Below the pieces are notes generated by a model. That model saw only the letters and a program-made list of their open reading frames with translations. It ran no database searches and was not told where the DNA came from. A program made the position numbers and the translations under genes. DNA of 64,000 bases from Paenibacillus_AB hodogayensis (GTDB lineage: Bacteria > Bacillota > Bacilli > Paenibacillales > NBRC-103111), in NCBI RefSeq assembly GCF_039536325.1, contig NZ_BAAAYO010000001.1, positions 124,001 through 188,000 on the forward strand, given 5' to 3'. Shown here piece after piece: positions 45,201-53,279 of this stretch (the stretch's first letter is position 1; the number at the start of each line of letters is the position of its first letter).

Positions 45201-45375
45201 CTCCGGAGAGCGGGACCGACCCGTTCGCCGCGAAATCCCACCTGCTCAGATCGATGATGCCTTCCCGGGCCTTTTCGGAAAACGAGTCTGCCTTTATGGA
45301 TTGGAACAGGCTGTAAAAGGGAACGATGAGTACGATAATAAAGAACAAAATAGGCAAACTACGCTGTTTGAGCAT
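42253..45375 (-). CDS. 7TM hybrid histidine kinase with two kinase modules and an internal receiver
   Basis: A 1040-residue protein. It has an N-terminal helix (about 5-25), an extracytoplasmic 7TMR-DISM/discoidin-like sensor (about 40-205; TANRIYINGREVGASGFPG), seven membrane helices (about 210-410), HisKA with phospho-His in TSHELRTPLHG, HATPase_c (ENRLQQVLFNLLGNAVKF, GGTGLGLSI), a receiver (VDWMMPGMSG) and finally a LytS/YesM-type His_kinase box (QAQIKPHFLYNALN) with a second HATPase_c (IQPIVENAVRHGV). The carriage of both a HisKA and a LytS-type module in one chain is distinctive. The ATG at 45375 follows AGGAG with an 11-nt gap. It is an operon with the SARP-like regulator. Confidence 0.9.
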   Translation of the reverse strand: MLKQRSLPILFFIIVLIVPFYSLFQSIKADSFSEKAREGIIDLSRWDFAANGSVPLSGEWEFYRNQLLTPQHFQPSGAGDGVRPQLSGLIPVPGKWNRYMSEDGREAATGYATFRLQVRLNAQTEALYGLQTTNIRTANRIYINGREVGASGFPGVSDESSRSANTPYVGFAVVKGSVAEIIVQVSNFNYSSGGIIYPILFGDQHSIMNSREWNVSVDLMTSAAFIIPGIFFLILYRMRREDVSLRYLSLFCLFALVYVLTHGEKLLADLVPDLDFEKFLRIQLVSSMLVHYYLLRYVHALVADKVSRTIILLFVVPTGLLLLLAVGSPTLFLSQLDSPYFLYSFLIVSYVAYALLRQLRRRSKEMVLVLMSVQSIAVIILVSILNVTGLLESQVLVPYEMLIFVIAQALLLARRFAESFREVEQLSQKLLTLDGLKDEFMANTSHELRTPLHGMINIAESLLAGAGGALNRKQQNDLSMVVSTGKRLSLLLNDILDFSRLKNGDIALKRQAVDLQAVASSVLEVMSHMTGGKPIHFVQKWPDPMPLLDTDENRLQQVLFNLLGNAVKFTHKGEIRLYADVRGRYVNVSVEDTGIGIPKERIEHLFQAFDEAAASADLDYNGGTGLGLSITKKLVELNGGEVAVRSEPGRGSVFSFTLPIAEDASQSEAVSPAKKYAAESRTVDKTAAAGIVPAIPAGQEGADYAVLIVDDDLINLQVLHNLLSVERCAVTAAQNGEEALSLLEKGRRPDLVIVDWMMPGMSGLELCRKIRERYSLSELPVLMLTARSRPEDVQTGFGAGVNDFLSKPVEAVELRARVRTLLELRKSLQAAVRSEMAFLQAQIKPHFLYNALNTIIALCPSDPAMAMRLLGELSLYLRASFDFRNRDRLTTVEQELELVHAYLTLEQARFGERLVVEYAIQGNRRSLIPPLTIQPIVENAVRHGVMRKDEGGTIRIAVTIDTDRTVVTVTDDGVGMKPERLEQIFTGREGASVGLRNIHGRLLTLYGKGLQIRSEWQSGTTVSFEVLAGETDERGRERER

Positions 45376-45546
45376 GAAAACAGGGACTCCTGATCTCAAT
45401 TGTAGATTTGTATACTTTCGAGCATTAGGCCGTTGGTATCACCTCCTTATTGTATCTGTTTACACGCCATTTTTCATTTAAAAAATTTGTCCGCCCTCCC
45501 GGGGCGCTTCGTCTGCCGTCTGTACGGAACAAAAAAGCCGCGGCGA

Positions 45547-45576
45547 TTGACTTGGCTTTCGCTTTCAACCTATACT
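45547..45576 (+). promoter_or_regulatory. Promoter of the FrnE/DsbA-like gene
   Basis: -35 TTGACT (45547-45552) and -10 TATACT (45571-45576) with an 18-bp spacer. The remainder of 45376-45662 holds no gene. Confidence 0.75.
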
Positions 45577-45595
45577 GGTAACACGGAGCAATCAT

Positions 45596-45612
45596 GTAAC
45601 CGAATCGGTTAC
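45596..45612 (+). promoter_or_regulatory. Perfect palindromic operator in the DsbA-like gene leader
   Basis: GTAACCGAATCGGTTAC has perfect 8-bp arms around one central base. It lies 19 bp after the -10 element, a usual repressor position. The size and style suit a TetR-family dimer, but no TetR gene is in the neighbourhood. Confidence 0.65.
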
Positions 45613-45662
45613 GATATACGGCATTTTATTTGCCAACATCATGTTCAGGAGGTCTGATCGTT

Positions 45663-46409
45663 ATGAAGGTTGAAATATGGTCCGATTTTATTTGTCCGTT
45701 CTGCTATATCGGCAAACGGCGTTTCGAGCAAGCGCTGGAACGCTTTCCCCACCGCAGCGAGCTGCAGATCGAGTATCGCAGCTTCGAGCTGGACCCCCGC
45801 TCCAAGCGCGACCTGCAAGGCGATATTCACGACATGCTGTCGGCCAAATACGGCATGAGCCGGGAACAGGCCAAAGCCGCGAACGCCAACGTAGGCGAGC
45901 AGGCCAAGTCGGTCGGGCTTGCCTTTCATTTTGACACCATGAAGCCGACCAATACGTTCGATGCCCACCGTCTGGCTCATCTGGCGGGACGTTACGGCAA
46001 ATCGGCGGAAATGACCGAGCGGCTGCTGTACGCTTACTTTACCGAATCCGCCCATCTCGGGGACCGCGAGGTGCTGACCGCACTAGCCGCCGAGGTCGGA
46101 CTCGACCGGGAGGAAGCGGCCCGTTACTTGAGCACGGAGGAAGGCTCCGACGAAGTTCGCGCGGACGAACAGGAAGCGGCCGCCCTCGGCGTACGCGGCG
46201 TACCCTTCTTCGTTATTAACCGCAAATACGCCATATCCGGCGCGCAGCCGGCTGACGTTTTTGTGGATACGCTGCTTAAAGCTTGGCAGGAGGAGCATCC
46301 GCTCGTATTCGTAAACGGGGCCGAAGGCGCAGGGTCGGACGGTTTTTGCGAGGACGGGGTATGCGCCGTTCCTCCAACGCCGGAAATCGACAAAGGCAGC
46401 AGCAACTGA
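45663..46409 (+). CDS. DsbA-family oxidoreductase, FrnE-like
   Basis: A 248-residue cytoplasmic thioredoxin-fold protein. The N-terminal strand is followed by the CPFC redox motif (Cys11, Cys14) in WSDFICPFCYIGK, a helical insertion (about 60-170), and the cis-Pro loop GVRGVPFFVINRKYAISGAQP. FrnE-type proteins act as disulfide isomerases or thiol oxidoreductases in stress and polyketide contexts. The C-terminus adds CEDGVCAVPP, a CxxxxC pair not always present. The start follows CAGGAGGTCTG. It has its own promoter with a perfect operator palindrome and a terminator, so it is monocistronic and regulated. Confidence 0.92.
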   Translation: MKVEIWSDFICPFCYIGKRRFEQALERFPHRSELQIEYRSFELDPRSKRDLQGDIHDMLSAKYGMSREQAKAANANVGEQAKSVGLAFHFDTMKPTNTFDAHRLAHLAGRYGKSAEMTERLLYAYFTESAHLGDREVLTALAAEVGLDREEAARYLSTEEGSDEVRADEQEAAALGVRGVPFFVINRKYAISGAQPADVFVDTLLKAWQEEHPLVFVNGAEGAGSDGFCEDGVCAVPPTPEIDKGSSN

Positions 46410-46445
46410 TGCATAGTCGGTTGCACGCATAGTCATACAGGATCG

Positions 46446-46486
46446 CCAAAAAACCGTCGGCTCCGCAAGAGCGACGGTTTTTTTGG
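46446..46486. terminator. Bidirectional terminator
   Basis: GCCAAAAAACCGTCG and CGACGGTTTTTTTGGC form a long inverted repeat with A- and T-runs, serving the DsbA-like gene and the convergent lipoprotein gene. Confidence 0.85.
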
Positions 46487-46546
46487 CGAGCTGATCCGCG
46501 TACGGATTCGGATTTCGTTCTTCTCGATGCTTGATCGATACCGCGG

Positions 46547-47332
46547 TCAATCGTCTGTACCCGCTGAATGGACGTCCGCCGCCACGGTTGGCGCTTCCGC
46601 AAGAAACGCTCCATCCTTCCAGCGACGGATCGTTTCCATGTAGGTCCCCTTTTGCTGATCATAGTATGTATTAATAAACCCGTCGTTCCCCGCTTTACGG
46701 TAGCGGATCGATTCGCGGCTATCGACCGAGTACACGTTTTGTTCCAGAAGGCGAAAACCTTCCTCCCGGAGCGTGATAATGGCATACAAGCTGCCGTTGC
46801 TGCCGGCCCGTTGCCCGATCGCAAAGTCGGGCGCGCCGTCGCCGTTGTAGTCGTCAAAGAGCAGCTTGAACGGCTCGCCTTTGCGGAAGCTCATGGCCTG
46901 GCCGTCAAACGCCCCGTTTAGCTCGAGGCGGGCTTTTTCTTCCCCGTTATTCCCATACGCAACCGCCTCGAACTTTCCGTCCAGAAACGTTCCCATGTAA
47001 GGTCCCGGCGATAAATCCGTCGTTTCTTGCCCTTCGGTCCACCATACGCGGATCGTTTCGTATGCTCCCCCTCCAGCCGCTTCAACCGTTCCTTCCGCCA
47101 CGACAATAGGTTGAAACGAAGGCGCGGCCGCGGATTCCCGATCGGCTCCCGCGTTGCCTTGAAGGGCAAGGCTGCTTATGCCGGGCAACTGCGAAGCCGG
47201 CCCGACCGATTTCGGCTCTGCCGCCGCCGGATCGCTTTCGCCCCCGTTCCCGCAGCCGCTGCCCAGCATGAGCAGAAGCGCGGGGACCCCTGCGAGCAGC
47301 CGTCTGTTTCTTCCTTTTCCGAGCAGGCTCAT
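46547..47332 (-). CDS. Lipoprotein with FG-GAP-like motif, unknown function
   Basis: A 261-residue protein with a signal peptide and lipobox-like LGSGC (Cys27). The middle contains LFDDYNGDGAPDFAIGQ, an EF-hand-like calcium loop of the FG-GAP/VCBS type (D-x-N-x-D-G-x-x-D). The rest is beta-rich with repeated aromatic residues. It is anchored to the outer face of the membrane. No enzyme motif is evident. It is divergent from the histidine phosphatase gene. Confidence 0.8.
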   Translation of the reverse strand: MSLLGKGRNRRLLAGVPALLLMLGSGCGNGGESDPAAAEPKSVGPASQLPGISSLALQGNAGADRESAAAPSFQPIVVAEGTVEAAGGGAYETIRVWWTEGQETTDLSPGPYMGTFLDGKFEAVAYGNNGEEKARLELNGAFDGQAMSFRKGEPFKLLFDDYNGDGAPDFAIGQRAGSNGSLYAIITLREEGFRLLEQNVYSVDSRESIRYRKAGNDGFINTYYDQQKGTYMETIRRWKDGAFLAEAPTVAADVHSAGTDD

Positions 47333-47484
47333 CGTTCCTCCCCCTTCTCTTTCAAAATAGTAGACGGATGTTCAAAAGCAAAGGTTTCTTATACCTGTTC
47401 TCGGTTAAGACGGACGAAGCGGAAACTGGTAAACTGTAGGGAAGAAGAAAGCAGTCTGCTTTGCACAAGGAAGGAGGGAGCCGA

Positions 47485-48120
47485 ATGAACACGAGACCGA
47501 AAACGACCGTCTATATGATCCGTCACGCCGAATCAATCTATATCGAAGGCGCCGAGCGGGAGAGAGGTTTGACGGACAAAGGCTCGGAAGACGCCCGACT
47601 TATTCGGGAGCTGCTCCTAGGGGCGCGAATCGACGCATTCGTATCCAGCCCGTACCGGAGGGCGATCGATACGATAAGTCCGCTTGCGGAAGCGGCGGGC
47701 AAGGAGATTGCGATCGAAGAGGATTTGCGCGAACGGCAGGCGTCCGCAACCGGCTTCGGCAAGGACGCTTTTATGGAGGCGAAGCGGAAGCTGTTCGACA
47801 ACCCCGGTTTCGCCTATCCGGGCGGGGAATCGAGTATCGAAGCGCAGGAACGGGCTTGCCGGTCGTTAAGCCGGCTCATCGGACAATACCGCGGTCAGTC
47901 GCTGGCCGTAGGCACGCATGGAGATATTATGACGCTTATGCTGAACCGGTACGACAGCCGCTTTGACTATACGTTTTGGACCGGGACGACGATGCCGGAC
48001 GTCTACAGACTTCAATTTGTCGACGCCGGGACGCTTGCCGACGTAACCCGGCTATGGCCGCAGGGGCCTTCCTGCCATCTGCCGAAACCGCTTAGGGAAG
48101 CGGATAACGCAGACGGATGA
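47485..48120 (+). CDS. Histidine phosphatase (phosphoglycerate mutase-like) family protein
   Basis: A 211-residue protein. VYMIRHAES is the catalytic RHG-type motif with the phospho-His, followed by GLTDKGSEDA; SSPYRRAIDT supplies the second Arg, and VGTHGDIM the C-terminal catalytic His. It is probably a small phosphatase of unknown substrate rather than a glycolytic mutase. The ATG at 47485 follows GGAGGGAGCCG and is preferred over an upstream in-frame start at 47461. Confidence 0.9.
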   Translation: MNTRPKTTVYMIRHAESIYIEGAERERGLTDKGSEDARLIRELLLGARIDAFVSSPYRRAIDTISPLAEAAGKEIAIEEDLRERQASATGFGKDAFMEAKRKLFDNPGFAYPGGESSIEAQERACRSLSRLIGQYRGQSLAVGTHGDIMTLMLNRYDSRFDYTFWTGTTMPDVYRLQFVDAGTLADVTRLWPQGPSCHLPKPLREADNADG

Positions 48121-48162
48121 CAGGCGCTCCGAACGAAACCGCTAACCGGACACGCGTTCGTT

Positions 48163-48215
48163 TTGACTCGCCCGCTCCGGCGTGCTAGAATTACATTGTA
48201 TTCAATTTAATTTAG
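48163..48215 (+). promoter_or_regulatory. Promoter and OhrR-like operator of the peroxide-response pair
   Basis: -35 TTGACT (48163-48168) and -10 TAGAAT (48186-48191) are 17 bp apart. Overlapping and following the -10, TTACATTGTATTCAATTTAA (48191-48210) is AT-rich with TTG-N4-CAA symmetry and resembles the half sites of the Bacillus OhrR operator (TACAATT-AATTGTA). Confidence 0.55.
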
Positions 48216-48237
48216 CACAATCGATATGGAGGCTGGC

Positions 48238-48687
48238 ATGAACCGGGACGATTCGCTTACGCTGGACAACCAGCTCTGCTTCGCCTTGTACGCCTGTTCC
48301 CGCGAGATGACGAAGCTGTACCGGCCGTTTCTGGACGAGCTGGAGCTGACGTACACGCAGTACGTCGCGCTGCTGGCGTTATGGGAGCAGGACGACGTGA
48401 CGGTCAAGCAGCTTGGCTCCCGACTGTACCTGGACTCGGGTACGCTGACTCCGCTGCTGAAGAAGATGGAGCAGGCGCAGCTGATTGTCCGGGCGCGGGA
48501 TGCGGCGGACGAGCGCAATGTCCGAATACGCTTGACCGAAAGAGGCGGCACGCTTAAGCAGAAGGTATGCGACGCGCAGCAGAAGGCGTTCTCGCGGGCC
48601 AACATTCCGGCGGAAGAAACGAAAGAGCTGCGCGATCGGCTTACCCGCCTGCTGCAGCAAATCCATCAAACGACGACGGAGGAATGA
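48238..48687 (+). CDS. MarR-family regulator, OhrR-like peroxide sensor
   Basis: A 149-residue winged-helix regulator. Cys14 in NQLCFALYACSREM sits where OhrR has its peroxide-reactive Cys, next to the Tyr residues that hydrogen-bond to it (YRPFLDELELTYTQYVALLALWE). The winged helix is VKQLGSRLYLDSGTLTPLLKKMEQ, with the beta wing RDAADERNVRIRLT. OhrR derepresses its target when organic hydroperoxides oxidise the Cys. The gene is followed 3 bp later by a glutathione peroxidase gene, so target and sensor form one operon. The ATG at 48238 follows TGGAGGCTGGC. Confidence 0.9.
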   Translation: MNRDDSLTLDNQLCFALYACSREMTKLYRPFLDELELTYTQYVALLALWEQDDVTVKQLGSRLYLDSGTLTPLLKKMEQAQLIVRARDAADERNVRIRLTERGGTLKQKVCDAQQKAFSRANIPAEETKELRDRLTRLLQQIHQTTTEE

Positions 48688-48690
48688 GCA

Positions 48691-49230
48691 ATGGGAGTTT
48701 ACGACTACACCGCCCGCAACATTCGCGGGGAAGAAATCGGTCTCAACCAGTACGAGGGCAAAGTGCTGCTGATCGTCAATACGGCCAGCAAATGCGGATT
48801 TACGCCGCAGTACACGGAACTGCAGAAGCTGTACGAGCAGTATAAAGACCGCGACGTCGTGGTGCTCGGCTTCCCGTGCAACCAGTTCGGCGCGCAGGAA
48901 CCGGGCTCGGAAGACGAAATCCATACGTTTTGCCAATTGAACTATGGCGTCACGTTCCCGCTTTTCGAGAAAGTCGACGTAAACGGATCGGACCGTCACC
49001 CGCTGTTCGGTTACTTGACCGAGCAGGCTCCCTTCGAAGGATTCGATCCGGAAAACCCGCGCGGCAAACGGCTGACGTCGATGCTGGAGCGCGAAGGATT
49101 GCTCGAAAGCAACGATGTGAAATGGAATTTCACGAAATTCCTCGTCGACCGCAGCGGCAACGTCGTCGGACGCTACGAATCTCCCGTCGAGCCGGCGGAG
49201 ATCGCCCCGGCAATCGAAGCGCTGTTGTAA
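48691..49230 (+). CDS. Glutathione peroxidase-family thiol peroxidase
   Basis: A 179-residue peroxidase. Cys35 in NTASKCGFT takes the place of the selenocysteine of animal enzymes. Gln and Trp of the catalytic triad follow in GFPCNQFG and VKWNFTKFL. Bacterial Cys-type enzymes reduce organic hydroperoxides, often with thioredoxin. It is cotranscribed with the OhrR-like gene, so induction by organic peroxides is likely. Cys residues in GFPCNQF are the likely resolving partners. Confidence 0.94.
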   Translation: MGVYDYTARNIRGEEIGLNQYEGKVLLIVNTASKCGFTPQYTELQKLYEQYKDRDVVVLGFPCNQFGAQEPGSEDEIHTFCQLNYGVTFPLFEKVDVNGSDRHPLFGYLTEQAPFEGFDPENPRGKRLTSMLEREGLLESNDVKWNFTKFLVDRSGNVVGRYESPVEPAEIAPAIEALL

Positions 49231-49274
49231 TTCCGCAGCGGCTTCTGCATCTTCATCGATTTTTCGTTATAGCC

Positions 49275-49320
49275 AAAATAGCCCTCGCGGTCGTCTGACG
49301 ACGTCTGCGAGGGCTATTTG
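49275..49320. terminator. Hairpin terminator between the peroxidase and SGNH hydrolase genes
   Basis: CAAAATAGCCCTCGC and GCGAGGGCTATTTG are near-perfect arms. The T-run is short, so termination strength is uncertain. Confidence 0.6.
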
Positions 49321-49331
49321 CCCGATGCCGC

Positions 49332-49880
49332 TTATAAATAGCGGCGAATGACGGAGGTCACGCGCTCCGCCAGCTTGGCATTGCCCGTGTCGCTCATATG
49401 CAGCCGGTCGGGGCATAAGCAGCCGGCCAAGTCCTGCTTGACGATCCGGTTCAGGTCGTTCACTTCGACCCCGTGCCGGTTCATCAGTTCGACCGCAGCC
49501 GCGTTGTACATATCGATTTCGGCGTTGCTCCGGTTCGTTTCGTCATATGGCACCGCAGTCGTTGTAGCGAAGATGATCGACGCTCCGGTTCTTTGCAGCT
49601 CGTTCAGAATGCGTCCGATCGTATGCACGTATTCGTCCAGCGACGTCAACGCTTCGATCATCGGCGCTTCATGGTGCAAATCCCACAATCCGTTGTTCCA
49701 ATGCACGATGTCGGGTTTGCCCAGCTCCTTGATCCACAAATTGACGCCCCACAGCGTATGCTTGGCGAACCTGCCGTTCTCCGCCGGCGCGACAACCTCG
49801 GCCTCTCCCGCAAGCTGTGCGCGAACGAGCGGCTCATAGCCCATCCGGATCGAATCCCCTAGCAGCAATACTTTTTTCAT
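49332..49880 (-). CDS. SGNH/GDSL-family hydrolase
   Basis: A 182-residue esterase-fold protein. KVLLLGDSIRMGY is block I with the nucleophilic Ser, VHWNNGLWDLH contains the block III-type Asn, and DRLHMSD carries the C-terminal Asp-x-x-His pair (block V). No signal peptide, so it is cytoplasmic. Substrates may be acetylated sugars, but this is not evident. The ATG at 49880 follows GGGGAGAGATTGAGG. It lies 52 bp downstream of the methionine aminopeptidase gene on the same strand. Confidence 0.88.
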   Translation of the reverse strand: MKKVLLLGDSIRMGYEPLVRAQLAGEAEVVAPAENGRFAKHTLWGVNLWIKELGKPDIVHWNNGLWDLHHEAPMIEALTSLDEYVHTIGRILNELQRTGASIIFATTTAVPYDETNRSNAEIDMYNAAAVELMNRHGVEVNDLNRIVKQDLAGCLCPDRLHMSDTGNAKLAERVTSVIRRYL

Positions 49881-49932
49881 CCTCAATCTCTCCCCAATGT
49901 CATGATGTCTGTAAACCGGAACAGTTCGTTCG

Positions 49933-50679
49933 TTACTGCTTCGTCAAAATAAGCGGCCCTTCCGCCGTAATCGCCACCGTGTGCTCGTACTGCGCGGACA
50001 GCTTGCCGTCCACCGTCCTCGCCGTCCAGCCGTCGGCGTCGATCTTGCTATGGTACGTTCCGGCATTGATCATCGGTTCGATCGTAATGACCATGCCTTC
50101 CTTCAGCCTTACGCCCAGTCCGGGCGGTCCATAGTGCGGCACCTGGGGCTCCTCGTGCATCTCCTCGCCGATGGCATGGCCGACGAAGTCGCGAACGACC
50201 GAGAAGCCCTGCGCTTCCGCATACTTCTGGATCGCGTGAGACACATCGCCGAGCCGATTGCCCGCGATCGCTTGCTCGATCCCTTTGTACATCGAGGTCT
50301 CGGTAACCTCCAACAGCTTCTTGGCCTCCGGGCCGACCGTTCCGACCGCGTAGGACCACGCGGAGTCGGCCAGCCAGCCGTCCAGCCGTACCACCATATC
50401 GATGCATACGATATCTCCGTCGGCCAACGCCCGCTCCCCGGGAAAGCCGTGGCAAATGACATCGTTGATCGAAGCGCAGGTTGCATATGGATAGCCGTGG
50501 TACCCCTTCTGCTCCATCGTCCCGCCTCCGGCGATGACGAACGCTTCGGCAAATTCGTCGATTTCCCGAGTCGTAACGCCCGGCCGAATCCGCTTGGCGA
50601 TTTCCCGGTGGCAGGCGGCCAGCAGCTGTCCGGCCCGGTGCATCTTGGCGATTTGTTCTTTGGTTTTGATCACGATCAT
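49933..50679 (-). CDS. map: Type I methionine aminopeptidase
   Basis: A 248-residue enzyme that removes initiator Met from new proteins. Metal ligands are visible: Asp in DIVCIDMVVRLDGW and SAWSY-type context, His in FVGHAIGEEMHEEPQV, and Glu in VITIEPMIN and YEHTVAIT. Length is that of the short cytoplasmic type. The ATG at 50679 follows CGGGAGGGCGCGCC. It is not in the usual ribosomal-protein operon, so it is probably an extra copy. Confidence 0.95.
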   Translation of the reverse strand: MIVIKTKEQIAKMHRAGQLLAACHREIAKRIRPGVTTREIDEFAEAFVIAGGGTMEQKGYHGYPYATCASINDVICHGFPGERALADGDIVCIDMVVRLDGWLADSAWSYAVGTVGPEAKKLLEVTETSMYKGIEQAIAGNRLGDVSHAIQKYAEAQGFSVVRDFVGHAIGEEMHEEPQVPHYGPPGLGVRLKEGMVITIEPMINAGTYHSKIDADGWTARTVDGKLSAQYEHTVAITAEGPLILTKQ

Positions 50680-50903
50680 GGCGCGCCCTCCCGACGGCGG
50701 AATAGCCGGAAATGCATCGGGCTTCCCGGCTCCCTGAAGTTGCATCCATTTGCGATTGCAGCAGGATGATGTTGCTCGTTGTTTCCTTCCCGAAAACGGC
50801 GTTTCCAGGCTTTTTGCGGCTTTCTCTTGCTTGGTCTAGCTTTGACGAATGATCGCCAGCCGATACTATCCGTCTCGTCGTTCGTTTTCTCCCAAGCAGC
50901 ACC

Positions 50904-53102
50904 TCAGCCCGGCTGTTCAAAAGGCAGCCGGACCTCCACGCTCGTCCCTTCGCCCTCCCGGCTGCTGACGCCAAGCGTACCGCCATGGTTCTCGATAATG
51001 CGCTTGCTGACCATGAAGCCGAGACCGTTTCCCTTCTCTTTCGTCGTGTAAAACGGCTCGCCCAGTCTCGCGAGCTGCGATCCGGGAATACCGCAGCCTT
51101 CGTCGGAGATCGTCACGACGGCGAAATCGTCCCGCTGCCGGAGTTGGATGACGATCAGGCCGCCGCCCGGCATTGCTTCGATGCCGTTCTTGATTACATT
51201 GATCCACACCTGCTTTAACTGGTTCTCGTCGCAGGATATCACGACCGAGTCCGGCTCGAAATCGGTGACAAGCTGCACATTGTTCATAATCGCTTGCGAG
51301 TCGAGCAGCGTTTTGACCTGATGCAGCAGCAAGCCGATATCTTTGGGCCTGAACAGAACGCTTTGCGGCTTGGCCAGCACGAGCAGCTCGTTCAGGATCA
51401 TCTCGATACGGGCGATTTCCGAGGCGATAATGTCAAAGTACTCGCGCTTCTGGGAAAAGCCGCCGCCGTTCATCAGCTGAATGAACCCTTTGATCGCCGT
51501 AATCGGATTGCGGATTTCGTGGGCGATGCCAGCGGCCAGCTGTCCGGCGATCGACAGCTTCTCTGCGTTAACCATCCGCTCCTCCGACTGCTTGCGGTCG
51601 GTCATATCCCGGAACGAAACCGAGCAGCCGGATACGTTGCCTTGTCCGTCTCGCAGAGGAAAAGCCGTCAGACTGACAGGGAGCGAACGACCGTCCTTGC
51701 GCTGCCGCTGCGTTTCGTACGTCAGCACCGGCTGTCCGCCGTTCAACTGGATCAAATTCCGCTCGAGCTCCCCGTTAAGTTCCGGCGGCACGAATGCGAT
51801 ATCGTAGATGGATCGCGTGAGAAGCTCATCCGCCTTCCATCCGAACGCCTGCTCGAACGCCTCATTGACCTGGATAATGCGGTTGTCTGAATCATACACC
51901 ATGATCGGATCGATATTATGGGCAATGGACGACTCCAGCCGTTCCTTCGCGGCCTTCAACTCGTCCTCCGCCCGTTTGCGGTCGGAAATGTCCCGGCTGA
52001 CGGCCAATATTTTGTCCGGCCGCCCGGCGGCATCGGAAATCAATTTCGCCATCGTTTCGATCCAGACGTAGTGGCCGGCCTTGTGCTTGACCCGATACGT
52101 GTACTTGTGGGAATCCGTTCCGGGAAGAAGCTGACATGAAGCCGCCTCCAGATCCACAGGGTGCCACAGCGCGGCGAACGATTTGCCCAGCATCTCCTCC
52201 GGAGCGAAGCCGAGCAGCTTGTGCGAGGCGGGAGACATATATAGAATCGTACCGTCCAAAGCGCTGTAGGAAATGATGTCCTGGGAGTTTAACGAAATCA
52301 GCTCGTACATGGACTGGCTTTGCTCCAGTCGGTCCCATAGCTTCTTCAGCTTCGTAATATCCCGGGCTACGCCATGTACCCCGATCACTCGGCCATCCAC
52401 TTCAATCGGACTGTTGGCTACGTCGAATACGATCCGCCTGCCCCGAGAATCGATACCGACAAACTCATGGCGTTGGGATTCCCCCCCTTTCACTTGCCGA
52501 AACCGTTCTTCTGCGGCAGCCAGTTGGTCCGGGGCGACCAGCATCCGTAAGTGCAGGGAACCGCTCTCGATTTGCTCCGCCTCCAAAGCGAACGTATCGA
52601 GAAACGTCCGGTTTGCATACGTATACGTTCCGTCAAGGTTCAACGAATAAATCAGATCCGGGTGATTGTGGAACAGAGCCTCATACCGTTTGAGGATCAG
52701 CCTCATCTCCCGTTCGGCACCCTTATGCGCGGTCCTGTCGATCAGGTGCGCCATGAGGTACATCGGTTCCCCGCTCTCGTCACGCACCAGCGACACGCGG
52801 GTGCTTGCCCATACGGTATGCCCCTGCTTATGGATGTACCGCTTCTCGAACTCGCCCCCGTATCGATCGCCGGCCAGCATGCCGGCCAGCGCCTTCTCCA
52901 GAGCGACAGCGTCCTCCGGATGTGCAAACCGGAAACATGATGCTCCCGTCAGCTCTTCGGCCGCATACCCAAGAAACGAGCAGGCGAAATCGTTCGCGTG
53001 CAGCACCGTACCGTCCACGCCGACGATCGCCATGGCGGTCGGAGCCTGGGCAAAAGCCAGCTGAAAGAAGATACTGTCACTAGGCCCACGCTCTAAAGAC
53101 AT
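50904..53102 (-). CDS. Multi-PAS sensor histidine kinase, sporulation-kinase-like
   Basis: A 732-residue cytoplasmic kinase without membrane segments. Four PAS domains follow one another (about residues 15-130, 140-255, 270-385 and 395-510), each closing with a PAC-type DRT or DIS/DIT motif. HisKA follows (phospho-His in AAGIAHEIRNPITAIKGF), then HATPase_c (NVIKNGIEAMP, DEGCGIP, GNGLGFMVSKRII). The closest style is the KinE/KinA-type phosphorelay kinases of Bacillus, with Spo0F as possible target. The ATG at 53102 follows GGAGGAGACCAGAG, inside the longer frame. No receiver or partner regulator is adjacent, so it is an orphan kinase. Confidence 0.9.
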   Translation of the reverse strand: MSLERGPSDSIFFQLAFAQAPTAMAIVGVDGTVLHANDFACSFLGYAAEELTGASCFRFAHPEDAVALEKALAGMLAGDRYGGEFEKRYIHKQGHTVWASTRVSLVRDESGEPMYLMAHLIDRTAHKGAEREMRLILKRYEALFHNHPDLIYSLNLDGTYTYANRTFLDTFALEAEQIESGSLHLRMLVAPDQLAAAEERFRQVKGGESQRHEFVGIDSRGRRIVFDVANSPIEVDGRVIGVHGVARDITKLKKLWDRLEQSQSMYELISLNSQDIISYSALDGTILYMSPASHKLLGFAPEEMLGKSFAALWHPVDLEAASCQLLPGTDSHKYTYRVKHKAGHYVWIETMAKLISDAAGRPDKILAVSRDISDRKRAEDELKAAKERLESSIAHNIDPIMVYDSDNRIIQVNEAFEQAFGWKADELLTRSIYDIAFVPPELNGELERNLIQLNGGQPVLTYETQRQRKDGRSLPVSLTAFPLRDGQGNVSGCSVSFRDMTDRKQSEERMVNAEKLSIAGQLAAGIAHEIRNPITAIKGFIQLMNGGGFSQKREYFDIIASEIARIEMILNELLVLAKPQSVLFRPKDIGLLLHQVKTLLDSQAIMNNVQLVTDFEPDSVVISCDENQLKQVWINVIKNGIEAMPGGGLIVIQLRQRDDFAVVTISDEGCGIPGSQLARLGEPFYTTKEKGNGLGFMVSKRIIENHGGTLGVSSREGEGTSVEVRLPFEQPG

Positions 53103-53224
53103 CTCTGGTCTCCTCCGCATTGTGAACTCGAATAGTGAACTCGTTCCCTAGTTTGTTCGTGATGCACGGCGGTTTTTCCTTTCTTCCTTCGACAAAGGGC
53201 CTTGAAATTTTTAAACACAAACGG

Positions 53225-53262
53225 GGAAAAGACCGTCCGCAAATCGCGGAACGGCCGGCAAA
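53225..53262 (-). terminator. Terminator of the sugar-acid operon
   Basis: On the minus strand CCGTTCCGC and GCGGACGG pair with one bulge around GATTT and are followed by TCTTTTCC. It lies just after the SDR stop. Confidence 0.6.
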
Positions 53263-53279
53263 CTATTTATTCAGGGACG

